Source: Syntrophomonas zehnderi OL-4
Lineage (GTDB): Bacteria > Bacillota > Syntrophomonadia > Syntrophomonadales > Syntrophomonadaceae
Length of the DNA stretch: 61,175 nt
NCBI RefSeq assembly: GCF_000983115.1
Contig: NZ_CGIH01000029.1
Coordinates: 1-61,175, forward strand
Reading direction: 5' to 3'
Shown: positions 33,462 to 42,685 of the stretch, piece after piece
Layout of the letters: every line of letters begins with the position of its first letter
Numbering within the stretch: position 1 is the stretch's first letter
The notes under the pieces: model-generated
The model's database searches: none
What the model was told of the DNA's origin: nothing
The model's input: only the letters and a program-made list of their open reading frames with translations
Program-made: the position numbers and the translations under genes

Positions 33462-33773
33462 GTGAAGGTGTTCTTAAACGGTACCGAAATGAAATTTGCC
33501 GAAGGCGGCTATAAATATGTGTTTATGAAGCCCCCTAAAAATGTAACGGAAAAAACCATCAGCAAAGACAACGGGGATCGTATGCATATTGAACTGTATG
33601 ACAATGGTGTGCAGATTCGCACCCTGATCACCCGTCAGGAGGTTAATACCATTATTAACCGTGAAGTCGCAATTGATACGGTGAGTAACAAAATCTACAT
33701 CCTGGAACCCGACAGTCAGATTAAAAAGAACCCCGATGGTTCCATAGAAGTAGCAGAGGGGGAGACTAACTGA
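33462..33773 (+). CDS. Hypothetical protein, 103 aa
   Basis: I do not recognise this protein. It starts at GTG 33462 after AGGGGTG with good spacing. It has no signal peptide, membrane helix or cysteines, and looks like a small beta-rich soluble domain (VKVFLNGTEMKFAEGGYKYVF, then RMHIELYDNGVQIRTLITRQEV) with an acidic tail. It follows pyrE by 131 bp that include a hairpin (CACCCG/CGGGTG, about 33408-33430). It converges on rqcH with 23 bp between stops. It is probably a real gene, given the site and uniform codon use. Confidence 0.65.
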   Translation: MKVFLNGTEMKFAEGGYKYVFMKPPKNVTEKTISKDNGDRMHIELYDNGVQIRTLITRQEVNTIINREVAIDTVSNKIYILEPDSQIKKNPDGSIEVAEGETN

Positions 33774-33796
33774 CTGTCGGCTCTTCAAACCGGTGC

Positions 33797-35584
33797 TTAA
33801 TCCGTTCGTTGAGCGGATAGCAACTGCTCCAGCAGGGGAGAGCAGGGGTTTACCATAATCGTCCAGTAATTATCATAGATTACCATGCCCGGCTTGGCCC
33901 CTCCCGGTTTTTTGACGTTAGAACGGAAGGTATAATCCACCGGTACCTTTTCCGACTGGTTGGCCTTACTATAGTAAGCTGCCAGGGTGGCGGCTTCTTC
34001 CAGGCTTTTGTCCGGCACATCCTGAATCGACTTGACCGCAGCAGGCAGACTGAGGATGACATGAGTGCCGGGAATTTCCTTGGTGTGCAGCCAGAGGTCG
34101 CTTCCGTCTGATTCCCTTAAGGTCAGCCAATCATTTTGGCGATTGTTCCTGCCTACCGTTATTACAAGCCCGTCCGAGGATAGGAATCGGCGCGGCTGAC
34201 TGCGTTCCTCCCGAATCTTGTTCTTTTTGGCAATTGCCTTAATATACCCTTCCTTTTCCAGTTCTTCGATAATTTCCTTCAACCCGGAGGGGTCTTCAGC
34301 CTGCTGAACTGCTACCAGCACAGATTCCAGATAGTCAATTTCCTGCTGGTTTTGAGCCATTAGAACCTGCAGATGTTTACGGGCTCCTCTACTTTTATTG
34401 TAGATTTTAAAATACCTCTGCGCATTTTGAATGGGAGTAAAGCGGGGATCCAAGGTCAAAGTGACTGTTTGGTCGCCGCCAAAATCATTCAGGGTGACTT
34501 CGGTATCTCCTTTTTTGTAAAGGTGGGCGTAGGCGGTCAACAATTCCCCCCAGTCTTTGTAAATATCGTGGTCATAAGCCTTGGCAAGGTCTCCTTCCTG
34601 GTGGAATTTTTTACGGTAAAGTTTGTCCAGGTGTTCTTTAATTTTCCGGGTAAGACTGGTTTTCATGGAATCGAGACGCAGCCGGTCCATCTTATCGGTA
34701 AAAAACACATCACAAGCTTCATTCATGCTGGAGTAAACTTTAATTTCAGCCTGTTTATCACTTAAAGGCGTAAAAGGACTGAATTCCAGGGGGAGCTGGA
34801 ATTTATCATACAGTACTACCGGCGATAATTTCCCCTGATCGATATCAGCCAGTAATGATTGAATTGCGTAAAATACTTTGCTTAACTCAAACTCACCGCA
34901 TTGGCCTACCGGCAGATCCGGATCTGTCCCGCAGGTTAAACAGATATGGCGGGCTGAATAAGGGCTGATCCCGGTATAAGTATTAAAAAGTGCTGCCGCC
35001 AGGCTCTGGTTTTCCTCCTGCTGCCACATCTTCCGGGTGAATTCATCCCATACGGCCCTGCCGGGTTCCAGTTTGCCCTGGTCGGGTGGGCTTACATATG
35101 GTTTGCCCGGCAATACCTCGCGAAAGGAGCTTAACTCGCTGCCGTATTTTTTTATGGCATCCAGGATAATACCGTTTTCGGGATTAACCAGAATAATATT
35201 GGAATGGCGCCCCATAAATTCACAGACCAGGATTTTGTCTTTCCACTCCCGGAAATCATCCAAGGCTTCAATGCGTATATGTAAAATGCGCTCCATCCCC
35301 AGCTGCTTGACTTCCTTGATTTTGCCTCCTTCCAGATATTTACGCAGGAGCATACAAAAACCGGAGGGATGGGTGGGATTAGGTTTTTTTTCATTACTTA
35401 TGTGTATCCTGGCCCAGCGGGCATTGGCAGAGATTAAGAGCCTAACGGAGGTACTTTTATATTGACGAATGGACAAGACCAATTCATCTTTTTCCGGCTG
35501 ATGTATTTTATCGATGCGGGCATCTTTCAGCGCGGCATCAAGCTCCCTGGCAACGGCTTTAATCGCAAGTCCATCAAATGGCAT
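33797..35584 (-). CDS. rqcH: RqcH, NFACT-family ribosome quality-control factor
   Basis: RqcH binds stalled 50S subunits carrying peptidyl-tRNA and recruits tRNA-Ala to add C-terminal alanine tails. The 595-residue protein has an NFACT-N domain (MPFDGLAIKAVARELDAAL and PSGFCMLLRKYLEGGKI), a central helical and coiled-coil region, and a C-terminal NFACT-R domain (GRNNRQNDWLTLRESDGSDLWLHTKEIPGTHVIL). Older annotations call such proteins fibronectin-binding. A GGAAGT site precedes the ATG. It stands alone on the minus strand. Confidence 0.93.
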   Translation of the reverse strand: MPFDGLAIKAVARELDAALKDARIDKIHQPEKDELVLSIRQYKSTSVRLLISANARWARIHISNEKKPNPTHPSGFCMLLRKYLEGGKIKEVKQLGMERILHIRIEALDDFREWKDKILVCEFMGRHSNIILVNPENGIILDAIKKYGSELSSFREVLPGKPYVSPPDQGKLEPGRAVWDEFTRKMWQQEENQSLAAALFNTYTGISPYSARHICLTCGTDPDLPVGQCGEFELSKVFYAIQSLLADIDQGKLSPVVLYDKFQLPLEFSPFTPLSDKQAEIKVYSSMNEACDVFFTDKMDRLRLDSMKTSLTRKIKEHLDKLYRKKFHQEGDLAKAYDHDIYKDWGELLTAYAHLYKKGDTEVTLNDFGGDQTVTLTLDPRFTPIQNAQRYFKIYNKSRGARKHLQVLMAQNQQEIDYLESVLVAVQQAEDPSGLKEIIEELEKEGYIKAIAKKNKIREERSQPRRFLSSDGLVITVGRNNRQNDWLTLRESDGSDLWLHTKEIPGTHVILSLPAAVKSIQDVPDKSLEEAATLAAYYSKANQSEKVPVDYTFRSNVKKPGGAKPGMVIYDNYWTIMVNPCSPLLEQLLSAQRTD

Positions 35585-35778
35585 ACAGCTACTTCCTTTT
35601 CATAAAATTCGAGGGCAGTTTAACCTGCCTTAAAAACCAGTATATCATTTCGTTAAACGGCCCTTCAATTAGCGTTTGTTCAATTTACTTACAGCATTTG
35701 CGGTTATTTTTTTGTAGTGAATAAGATTTATTCAAGTACGGAAACTAAAGATACTATAAAAAGACGGGGGTCTGATGG

Positions 35779-36219
35779 TTGTATCGGGTAAAGAGCACTT
35801 ATTGGGGCGATATCCTCCAGGAGATAATATATGCTGAAAACACAAAGCGTCTAATTTGCCAGGAACTTCTCCTGGTTAAAGATGATGATCTGCGCAAAAA
35901 ACTGGTCTATGATTTTCTTTGCAGTGATCTGGATAAACATGAAATTCTAGCCCAGGCTACCGTGATGGCGATAGACATAAACGAGGACTTTTTCCTGAAA
36001 CGTCTGGAAAAGTTTTATCGACACTGTGAGGGCGGGGATTTATTATACAAAATTAACAACGAAATTATACGCACTCAATTGTATATGGATATTATTGAAA
36101 AAGCCCAGGATAAAAAAGAATCAATAAGCTTTATAGAACGCAGGCTGATCAAGGAAATAATTAAGTATGTGATGATCCAGGCTCGCTACTACAATAAGTT
36201 TAAGACCGACCGTCTTTAA
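35779..36219 (+). CDS. Hypothetical protein, about 146 aa
   Basis: I do not recognise this protein. It is highly charged and predicted mostly alpha-helical (EIIYAENTKRLICQELLLVKDDDLRKKL, read in parts; then KDKKESISFIERRLIKE-like helices at the end). There is no signal peptide, and only two cysteines. The start is probably TTG 35779 behind a GGGGGT stretch. It lies between the divergent rqcH and the dapB leader. A regulatory or adaptor role would only be a guess. Confidence 0.6.
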   Translation: MYRVKSTYWGDILQEIIYAENTKRLICQELLLVKDDDLRKKLVYDFLCSDLDKHEILAQATVMAIDINEDFFLKRLEKFYRHCEGGDLLYKINNEIIRTQLYMDIIEKAQDKKESISFIERRLIKEIIKYVMIQARYYNKFKTDRL

Positions 36220-36478
36220 CTTCCAATTCAATTCCCCGCTAATCTGCAAATATGCAATAATTAGATAAATAGAAAACCGCGAGGCTGACCTTTATATTTT
36301 TAAAGGTTATCCTTTATTTTTATTAACCTCTATGGTGGGCGGGCACAACCTTATTATTTGCCGCGAGGTAACATAGTTGGTACCCGAAGGGCGCATGGAG
36401 CTGGTACTAGAGCAATTTCTTGACTGAAAGCTAAAAATATATAAAACTATTTCATAGGAATAATAGGGAGGTCTAGCT

Positions 36479-37279
36479 GTGTCTGAAAAAATCAAGGTAA
36501 TAGTTTCTGGAGCGCTTGGGAAAATGGGAATGGAAACGGCCCGAGCAGTACATAATGATCCCGAGTTGGAATTGGTCGGCCTGGTGGATATTCGAGCTCG
36601 CGGCGAGGTGTTTGGTGATATTGCCGGAAATAAGGAAATATCCTTAACTATTCATAACGATCTGGATAAAATGATTGAAATGACCCGTCCGGATGTGATG
36701 GTTGATTTTACAAATCCGCAGGCTGTTTATAATAATACCAGAACAGCTCTTAAACAGAAAATAACTTCTATCGTGGGAACAACTGGCCTTAACGAAGTGG
36801 AATTGAGGCAATTAGAAAAACTGGCCCTGGATAAGCAGGTGGGTGTGGCGGTAATACCCAACTTTGCTTTGGGAGCAGTATTGATGATGAAGCTGGCTCA
36901 GGAGGCTGCCCAATACTTCCCGGATGTCGAGATTATTGAATTGCACCATGATCAAAAACTGGATGCACCTTCCGGTACGGCAATTAAAACCGCGGAAATG
37001 ATTACTGCCAACCGCCAGCCTATTCCGGCACGAAACTCTCGTGAATTCGAGAAGATATCCGGAGCCCGGGGTGGTGAAATAAATGGCATTCGGGTTCACA
37101 GTGTAAGATTACCCGGCCTTATTGCCCACCAGGAAGTAATCTTCGGAGGAGTCGGCCAGAGTTTAAGAATCCGCCATGATTCTTTCGACCGGGTGGGTTT
37201 TATGCCTGGAGTTATAATGAGCATAAAAAAAATGATAACCACCACCGGGCTCGTCTACGGCCTCGAAAATCTTTTGTAA
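36479..37279 (+). CDS. dapB: 4-hydroxy-tetrahydrodipicolinate reductase
   Basis: This enzyme reduces the DapA product with NAD(P)H on the diaminopimelate and lysine route. The 266-residue protein has the Rossmann motif GALGKMG (residues 11-17), DFTNPQA, GTTGL, and the substrate-binding ELHHDQKLDAPSGTA with the catalytic HH and Lys. It starts with GTG after GGGAGGT. A 259-bp leader precedes it. A mobile-element-like repeat and a terminator separate it from the dpaA operon. Confidence 0.96.
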   Translation: MSEKIKVIVSGALGKMGMETARAVHNDPELELVGLVDIRARGEVFGDIAGNKEISLTIHNDLDKMIEMTRPDVMVDFTNPQAVYNNTRTALKQKITSIVGTTGLNEVELRQLEKLALDKQVGVAVIPNFALGAVLMMKLAQEAAQYFPDVEIIELHHDQKLDAPSGTAIKTAEMITANRQPIPARNSREFEKISGARGGEINGIRVHSVRLPGLIAHQEVIFGGVGQSLRIRHDSFDRVGFMPGVIMSIKKMITTTGLVYGLENLL

Positions 37280-37288
37280 ACTTGGTGA

Positions 37289-37563
37289 ATTAATGGATAC
37301 AGATAACACAGATTTAACGGATTTTCACAGATTATCTTTATTAACCCCCATACCCGCAGGACACAACCACCTATGAAAATGGTGGCGCGATTCGGACGGG
37401 GAAGCTTTGCTTCCCGCCGGAAGATAAAGCTTGCGCTACATAGGAGCGACCAAAGTTAGCCCCTACAAATTGACGATTCCTTTGAGTATTCGATTATGCT
37501 GCTAATAGCGTTTTATTAATTAAAAATAATCTGCATAAATCTATAAAATCTGTGTCCATTAAT
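37289..37563 (-). repeat. MITE-like dispersed repeat, copy A (intact ends)
   Basis: The element begins ATTAATGGATACAGAT and ends with the near reverse complement (ATCTGTGTCCATTAAT-like), giving degenerate terminal inverted repeats of roughly 45 bp. It has an internal palindrome, GGGAAGC-tttGCTTCCC, around 37400-37415. Its reverse complement matches 45555-45751, including an exact TTTAATTAATAAAACGCTAT. It encodes nothing visible. A non-autonomous mobile element is the likely origin. Confidence 0.65.
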
Positions 37564-37573
37564 ATTTTGGAGT

Positions 37574-37606
37574 GAGTCAAGGGAAACCGCCCCTTGGCTC
37601 TTTTTT
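37574..37606 (+). terminator. Rho-independent terminator before dpaA
   Basis: GAGTCAAGGG (37574-37583) pairs with CCCTTGGCTC (37591-37600), ten pairs with one G-U, around a 7-nt loop, and six T residues follow. It should stop transcripts from dapB before the dpaA operon. Confidence 0.85.
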
Positions 37607-37619
37607 ACTTTCTTAAGAC

Positions 37620-37645
37620 AGGCACCACTTTTGTTAGCAATACAT
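37620..37645 (+). promoter_or_regulatory. Possible sigma-K-like promoter for dpaA
   Basis: CACC is followed after 16 bp by CATATATTG, close to the mother-cell sigma-K pattern (AC, 16-17 bp, CATAnnnTA) with one mismatch in the last pair. Dipicolinate synthase is a late mother-cell product in spore formers, so this fits, but the match is short and could be chance. Confidence 0.35.
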
Positions 37646-37697
37646 ATATTGCTATTAAATTCGCTTACATAAGCGGATAACCAGAGGGGGGTTAGTT

Positions 37698-38612
37698 TTG
37701 AGTTCAGTACTTTCGGGGACAAAAATTGCGGTATTAGGAGGCGATGATCGGGAACTGATTCTAGTGTCCGAACTTGTGCGTATGGGAGCAACAGTTGTGG
37801 TTGCCGGATTCCCCCGTGAACGGGTTGGGCATGGAGCGTTTGTAGTCAACAATATTGAAGATGCTTGCAAGGAAGCCGAAGTAGCTATCCTGCCTCTGCC
37901 GGGAACAAGTATGGAGGGTGTAATTAGGGCGGTTTATTCTGATCAGGAACTGAAACTTACCGAAAAAGCTGTTGCTAATCTGGCTTCTAACGCCTTGATT
38001 ATTATTGGTTCTGCCCGTCAATTTTTAAAGGATTGGGCCAAGAAGCGAGGGGTGACCCTCCTGGAAATAGCTGAAATTGATGCGGTCGCTATTTTAAACT
38101 CCATACCCACCGCTGAAGGGGCTATTCAAATAGCTATGGAAGAAACCCCTTCCACCATTCATGGCAGCAAGACGTGTGTAATCGGTTTTGGCCGAGTCGG
38201 TATAACCCTGGCCAGAACTTTAAAAGCCTTGGGATCAGACGTAACCGTTGTGGCTCGCGATGAGGGACAATTAGCCCGTGCCTATGAAATGGGCTGCAGA
38301 AGAGCCGGTTTTGATGATTTGCATGAGATCATGAATTATTCCAGTATCGTATTCAATACCGTACCGGAAATGGTACTGCCCCGCAGCATCTTAAAGTATG
38401 CCAACCCGGAAATTCTAATAATAGATTTGGCTGCCCAACCTGGAGGGACTGACTTTGAAGCGGCCAATGCTTATGGCTTGAAGGCGATTTTAGCCCCTGG
38501 TTTGCCAGGTAAAGTAGCCCCGGTTTTTGCAGGAAAAATACTGGCGGAAGTCATTCCTGACCTGGTCATAAAGGAGCTTACAAAACCCGACAAGAATATG
38601 CTTTACGGCTAG
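37698..38612 (+). CDS. dpaA: Dipicolinate synthase subunit A
   Basis: With DpaB this makes dipicolinic acid for the spore core. The 304-residue protein has two Rossmann-like parts: an N-terminal AVLGGDDRELILVSELVRMG and a central VIGFGRVGITLARTLKALGSDV (residues about 157-178). Start is TTG 37698 after the GAGGGGGG site. It is followed 15 bp later by dpaB. This is direct evidence that the organism forms endospores. Confidence 0.94.
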   Translation: MSSVLSGTKIAVLGGDDRELILVSELVRMGATVVVAGFPRERVGHGAFVVNNIEDACKEAEVAILPLPGTSMEGVIRAVYSDQELKLTEKAVANLASNALIIIGSARQFLKDWAKKRGVTLLEIAEIDAVAILNSIPTAEGAIQIAMEETPSTIHGSKTCVIGFGRVGITLARTLKALGSDVTVVARDEGQLARAYEMGCRRAGFDDLHEIMNYSSIVFNTVPEMVLPRSILKYANPEILIIDLAAQPGGTDFEAANAYGLKAILAPGLPGKVAPVFAGKILAEVIPDLVIKELTKPDKNMLYG

Positions 38613-38627
38613 CAGGGAGGTGACATC

Positions 38628-39227
38628 ATGCAGGAGGCAAGATTAAAGGACATTAAAATAGGAGTAGTACTAACAGGTTCCCACTGCACAATTTGCGACA
38701 CCTTGCCACAGATTGAGAAATTAATCGCCGAGGGTGCAGAAGTATTTTCAATAATATCCTTTTCCGTTAATAAAGTGGATAACCGTTTCTATAAGGTAGA
38801 TGATTTAAAAACCAAGCTCAGACAGATTACAAATAAACCGATAATTAATTCCATTGTCGGGGCAGAACCGATTGGACCCGAAAAAATGTTGGATATTATA
38901 GTAGTTGCACCTGCAACCGGCAATACTATAGCCAAACTAGCCAATGGGATTGTGGATACTCCGGCTTTAATGGCTATAAAAGCGCATCTGCGTAATCAAA
39001 GACCAGTCGTCATTGCCATCTCTACCAATGATGCCTTAGGTATTAACGCCAAAAATATTGGTTTATTGTTAAATATGAAGAATATTTACTTCGTACCTTT
39101 TCGGCAGGATGACCCCCACAATAAAGCCAATTCTGTTGTCGCCAACCTGGAACAGATCGCTGATACCATCATATTTGCTTTGCAAGGAAAACAGGTTCAG
39201 CCACTCTTGCTCGGCCCTGCCCAATAA
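38628..39227 (+). CDS. dpaB: Dipicolinate synthase subunit B (flavoprotein)
   Basis: The 199-residue protein is of the flavoprotein/Dfp family. Visible features are GVVLTGSHCTICDTLPQIEKL at the N-terminus, IVVAPATGNTIAKLANGIVDTP in the flavin-binding position, and LLLNMKNIYFVPFRQDDP near the end. It works with DpaA on the dihydrodipicolinate branch of lysine synthesis. An AGGGAGGTGA site precedes the ATG. Confidence 0.94.
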   Translation: MQEARLKDIKIGVVLTGSHCTICDTLPQIEKLIAEGAEVFSIISFSVNKVDNRFYKVDDLKTKLRQITNKPIINSIVGAEPIGPEKMLDIIVVAPATGNTIAKLANGIVDTPALMAIKAHLRNQRPVVIAISTNDALGINAKNIGLLLNMKNIYFVPFRQDDPHNKANSVVANLEQIADTIIFALQGKQVQPLLLGPAQ

Positions 39228-39304
39228 TTGTGGTACATCTTGTTAATATGATAAAATACTATTTATATTAAAAACCCCATCTATGTGGGCAGGAGGTAAT
39301 AATC

Positions 39305-40321
39305 TTGAGTGCAGGTATTCGATTGGCGATTGTAGGTGCCACTGGTGCGGTAGGTCAGGAGATGCTAAAAATTCTCGAGGAGAGAAATTTTGCTATAGAG
39401 GAACTTATCTGTCTGGCTGATCCACGGGAGGCCGGAACAAAACTAAAGTTTAAAGGTGAAACTGTTACTGTGCAAAGTGCCGGACCAGAACATTTTAAGA
39501 AGTCCGATGTGGCTATGTTTGCGGTAGGAACCGATATAGCCAAAGAAATGGCCGGGACGGCTCTGAAAAATGACTGTGTAGTGATCGACAACAGTTATGC
39601 TTTTCGCCTGCAGGAGGATGTTCCTTTAGTCGTTCCAGAAGTAAACCCGGAGGATATCGATTGGCATAAAGGCATCATAGCCAACCCTAACTGTTCCACC
39701 ATCATTATGGTAGTTGCCATTAATCCAATTTATAAGGCGGCAGGGTTAAAAAGGGTTGTAGTATCTACGTACCAGGCGGTATCTGGAGCGGGTAAAGCTG
39801 GACTGGAGGAATTAGAGAAGCATAGTCGTGATTATTTGGAAGGCAGGGAAGTATCCCCTGAAGTTTTTGCCTATCCTATTGCGTTTAATCTGATTCCACA
39901 TATTGATGTTTTTGTGGAGGATGATTACACTCGTGAAGAAATGAAAATGGTATGGGAAGCCCGCAAAATTATGCATGCTCCGCATTTGCAGATTTCACCT
40001 ACAGCGGTGCGGGTACCGGTTTTTAGAAGTCACTCTGAATCAATAAATCTGGAGACGGAAAAACCAATAACGCCAGAACTTGCCCGCCAGATATTAGAAA
40101 AATCTCCCGGGGTTGTGGTACAGGATAATCCAGCTGAAAATACCTACCCCATGCCTCTTTTTACGGCCGGCACCGATGAGGTTTATGTAGGCCGTATACG
40201 CAAGGATATCTCTGTGGAAAATGGTTTGGCAATATGGGTGGCAGCCGATCAAATCAGAAAAGGCGCAGCCACCAATGCTGTTCAAATTGCTGAAATTCTG
40301 GCAGCGAAAAACCAATATTAG
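39305..40321 (+). CDS. asd: Aspartate-semialdehyde dehydrogenase
   Basis: This enzyme reduces aspartyl phosphate to the semialdehyde that feeds lysine, threonine, methionine and dipicolinate. The 338-residue protein has the NADP-binding GATGAVGQEML and the catalytic Cys130 in NPNCSTIIMV. Other hallmarks are STYQAVSGAGKAG and RVPVFRSHSESI with the catalytic His. The start is TTG 39305 after AGGAGG. It is the first of an asd-dapG-dapA run. Confidence 0.96.
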   Translation: MSAGIRLAIVGATGAVGQEMLKILEERNFAIEELICLADPREAGTKLKFKGETVTVQSAGPEHFKKSDVAMFAVGTDIAKEMAGTALKNDCVVIDNSYAFRLQEDVPLVVPEVNPEDIDWHKGIIANPNCSTIIMVVAINPIYKAAGLKRVVVSTYQAVSGAGKAGLEELEKHSRDYLEGREVSPEVFAYPIAFNLIPHIDVFVEDDYTREEMKMVWEARKIMHAPHLQISPTAVRVPVFRSHSESINLETEKPITPELARQILEKSPGVVVQDNPAENTYPMPLFTAGTDEVYVGRIRKDISVENGLAIWVAADQIRKGAATNAVQIAEILAAKNQY

Positions 40322-40333
40322 GAGAGTGCCAGT

Positions 40334-41563
40334 TTGAAAATTATTGTTCAGAAATATGGCGGAACCTCGTTGGCCACACCTGAACTAAGATCAAGGGTAT
40401 GTGATATTATTGCTGCTCATCGCCAGGAAGAAACCGCCCTGGTAGTAGTAGTTTCAGCGATGGGCAGAGAAAAAGAAGCCTATGCTACGGATACGTTTAT
40501 CAATTTAATAAAGGAGTCTAACCCCGATCCACCCTTGCGGGAAATGGATATACTCGTGTCCTGCGGTGAAACCATATCGGGTGTACTGCTGACCAGCCAT
40601 CTGTGTGCCCGGGGTATTAAGGCGAAATTTCTAAGCGGTGAACAGGCTGGTATTATTACCGATAGCAATTATGGCAATGCCCACATTCTCTATGTAAATC
40701 CGCAGCACCTCTTAGAATGTTTAAGTGCTGGTATGGTAGTTGTGGTGGCTGGCTTTCAAGGTATATCTGAACAGGGTGAAAGAACCACCCTGGGCAGAGG
40801 CGGTAGTGATACTACTGCTTCCGCCCTGGGGGTGGCTTTGGATGCAGAATATATAGATATTTTTACGGATGTAGAAGGGATAATGACGGCTGATCCCAGA
40901 ATTGTCGGTAATGCCCGCTTGTTAGATGCTGTCACCTACAACGAGATTTGTCAACTGGCCCGGGAAGGGGCCAAGGTCGTTCATCCGCGGGCGATTGAGA
41001 TAGCCATGCAAAAGAGCATTCCCCTGCGGGTCAGGTCAACCTTTACTGATTCAGTGGGAACTATCGTTGCCAATCAGAATCCCGTTTGGGATAATCGGGC
41101 CAGGATAATTGCCGATCGTTTAATTACGGGCATAACATATACTTCCAACATAGCCCAGATCAAGATTAGCATCGACAGCCATTTAGAACCAAGAGGGATT
41201 GATTTAAAAATATTCAAATCCCTGGCTCAAGCTGATATCAGTGTGGATTTTATTACCGTTCAGCCGGAAGCTATTCGTTTTACAGTTAATAACGAACTGG
41301 CACAGAAAACGAAAGAAGTGCTAAAAAAACTTGACCTTTCTTTTGATATTGAATTAAACTGTGCCAAAGTAGCTATAGTGGGAGCAGCGATGACTGGTAT
41401 ACCGGGGGTGATGTCCAAAGTAGTTGAGGCATTGAGCGAAAACGATATATCTATATTGCAATCGGGAGACTCCTACACAAACATTTGGTGTTTGGTAAAT
41501 AGCAAGGATATGGAAAAAGCGGTTCAAGCTTTGCATGATAAGTTTGAACTTGGCAACAAATAA
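40334..41563 (+). CDS. dapG: Aspartate kinase
   Basis: This enzyme phosphorylates aspartate, the entry to the aspartate amino-acid family. The 409-residue protein begins IIVQKYGGTSLATPE (phosphate-binding KYGGTS) and has the GRGGSDTTASALGVAL segment and FTDVEGIMTADPR. Two ACT domains fill the C-terminal 140 residues. Placement between asd and dapA matches the diaminopimelate-sensitive DapG of spore formers; feedback effector is inferred. The start is TTG 40334, 12 bp after asd. Confidence 0.94.
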   Translation: MKIIVQKYGGTSLATPELRSRVCDIIAAHRQEETALVVVVSAMGREKEAYATDTFINLIKESNPDPPLREMDILVSCGETISGVLLTSHLCARGIKAKFLSGEQAGIITDSNYGNAHILYVNPQHLLECLSAGMVVVVAGFQGISEQGERTTLGRGGSDTTASALGVALDAEYIDIFTDVEGIMTADPRIVGNARLLDAVTYNEICQLAREGAKVVHPRAIEIAMQKSIPLRVRSTFTDSVGTIVANQNPVWDNRARIIADRLITGITYTSNIAQIKISIDSHLEPRGIDLKIFKSLAQADISVDFITVQPEAIRFTVNNELAQKTKEVLKKLDLSFDIELNCAKVAIVGAAMTGIPGVMSKVVEALSENDISILQSGDSYTNIWCLVNSKDMEKAVQALHDKFELGNK

Positions 41564-41579
41564 ATGAAGGTGGGGAAAA

Positions 41580-42455
41580 ATGTCTAATTTTAAAATGTTT
41601 ACTGCCATGATAACTCCATATGATCAGGATTTAAAGGTGAATTATGATAAAGCTGCTGAAATAGCCAAATACCTTATCGATCATGATAGTGATGGTCTGG
41701 TAGTCAGCGGTACTACGGGAGAATCACCGGTATTGAGCATGGCGGAAAAAATTCAGCTGTTTACTACCGTAAAACAAACTGTGGGTTCGGGTGTAGAAGT
41801 TTGGGGCGGAACCGGAACCTACAGTACCCAGTCCTCCATTGAACTCAGCCAGCAAGCTGAAAAAGCAGGCGTAGATGGCGTGTTGTTGGTTAATCCCTAT
41901 TACAATAAGCCTTCCCAGGAAGGTATGTACCAGCATTTTAAAGCCATAGCTGAAAGCCTGTCCATTCCGGTTATGCTGTATAATATACCCGGACGTACCG
42001 GGATAAACCTTTTGCCGCAGACGGTAGCTAGGCTGGCAGAAATTGAGAATATCGTGGCTATTAAGGAAGCCAGCGGCAGTATGGATCAGGTATCGGAATT
42101 AAGAAATTTGCTGGGCGATAAAATCGACATTTATGCGGGGGATGATTCCTTGACCCTGCCAATGTTGGCTTTGGGCGGCAAAGGCGTAGTTAGCATTGCT
42201 TCTCACTTGGTCGGCAAAGATATTAAGCAGATGCTTAATGCCTTTGCGGATGGAAATTATGAATTGGCGGCGCGTATCCACAGTTACCTTTTCCCCATGT
42301 TTAAAGGCCTTTTTATAGCAACTAATCCGGTGCCGGTAAAAGAAGCGTTAAACATCAGAGGTATGCAGGTAGGAGGGTTCAGGCTACCCCTTTGCAGCCC
42401 CAGCGAAGAAGAAATTGGGTTTATCCAAAATTTATTAAAAAAGTATAATTTGTAA
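41580..42455 (+). CDS. dapA: 4-hydroxy-tetrahydrodipicolinate synthase
   Basis: This enzyme condenses pyruvate and aspartate semialdehyde. The 291-residue TIM barrel has [12 protein letters not shown], the Tyr of LYNIPGRTG, and the Schiff-base Lys162 in [12 protein letters not shown]. It sits 16 bp after dapG, with AAGGTGGGG upstream. Its product goes to DapB for lysine and cell wall or to DpaAB for spores. Confidence 0.96.
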   Translation: MSNFKMFTAMITPYDQDLKVNYDKAAEIAKYLIDHDSDGLVVSGTTGESPVLSMAEKIQLFTTVKQTVGSGVEVWGGTGTYSTQSSIELSQQAEKAGVDGVLLVNPYYNKPSQEGMYQHFKAIAESLSIPVMLYNIPGRTGINLLPQTVARLAEIENIVAIKEASGSMDQVSELRNLLGDKIDIYAGDDSLTLPMLALGGKGVVSIASHLVGKDIKQMLNAFADGNYELAARIHSYLFPMFKGLFIATNPVPVKEALNIRGMQVGGFRLPLCSPSEEEIGFIQNLLKKYNL

Positions 42456-42483
42456 CCGACCAGGTAAAAATACATAGCAGGCA

Positions 42484-42550
42484 CAGCAGGGACAGTTTTT
42501 GGGATTTTACCGGTAAATTAGTGGTAAAATGTCGAAAATCGTCCCTGCTG
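42484..42550. repeat. REP-like nested palindrome
   Basis: CAGCAGGGAC (42484-42493) pairs with GTCCCTGCTG (42541-42550). Inside, ATTTTACC pairs with GGTAAAAT around an 11-nt loop. The two-level hairpin lies in the gap between dapA and RNase J. It lacks a T-run directly after the outer stem, so it resembles a repetitive extragenic palindrome more than a terminator, though it may stop transcripts. Confidence 0.5.
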
Positions 42551-42685
42551 TCACTTTATCGTATACAAACAATGACAAAACATTATGTTTGTAATCCCCA
42601 ATAGATATGGGATATAATATTGCCAGCGGTAATGTGCGGATTATACGAACGCTAATATATAACAAATGAATAAGGAGGTGTTTGA

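Larger units (their letters stand above)
37280..37697. other. Intergenic region dapB-dpaA
   Basis: No gene is visible. It contains the inverted-repeat element at 37289-37563, a terminator at 37574-37606 and a possible late sporulation promoter at 37620-37645; each is listed separately. The dpaA ribosome binding site GAGGGGGG lies at 37684-37691. Confidence 0.6.

Noticed and set aside
36220-36478. Lysine riboswitch or T-box before dapB
   Set aside because: I could not find the conserved lysine-riboswitch core or the T-box GGTGGNACCGCG sequence.
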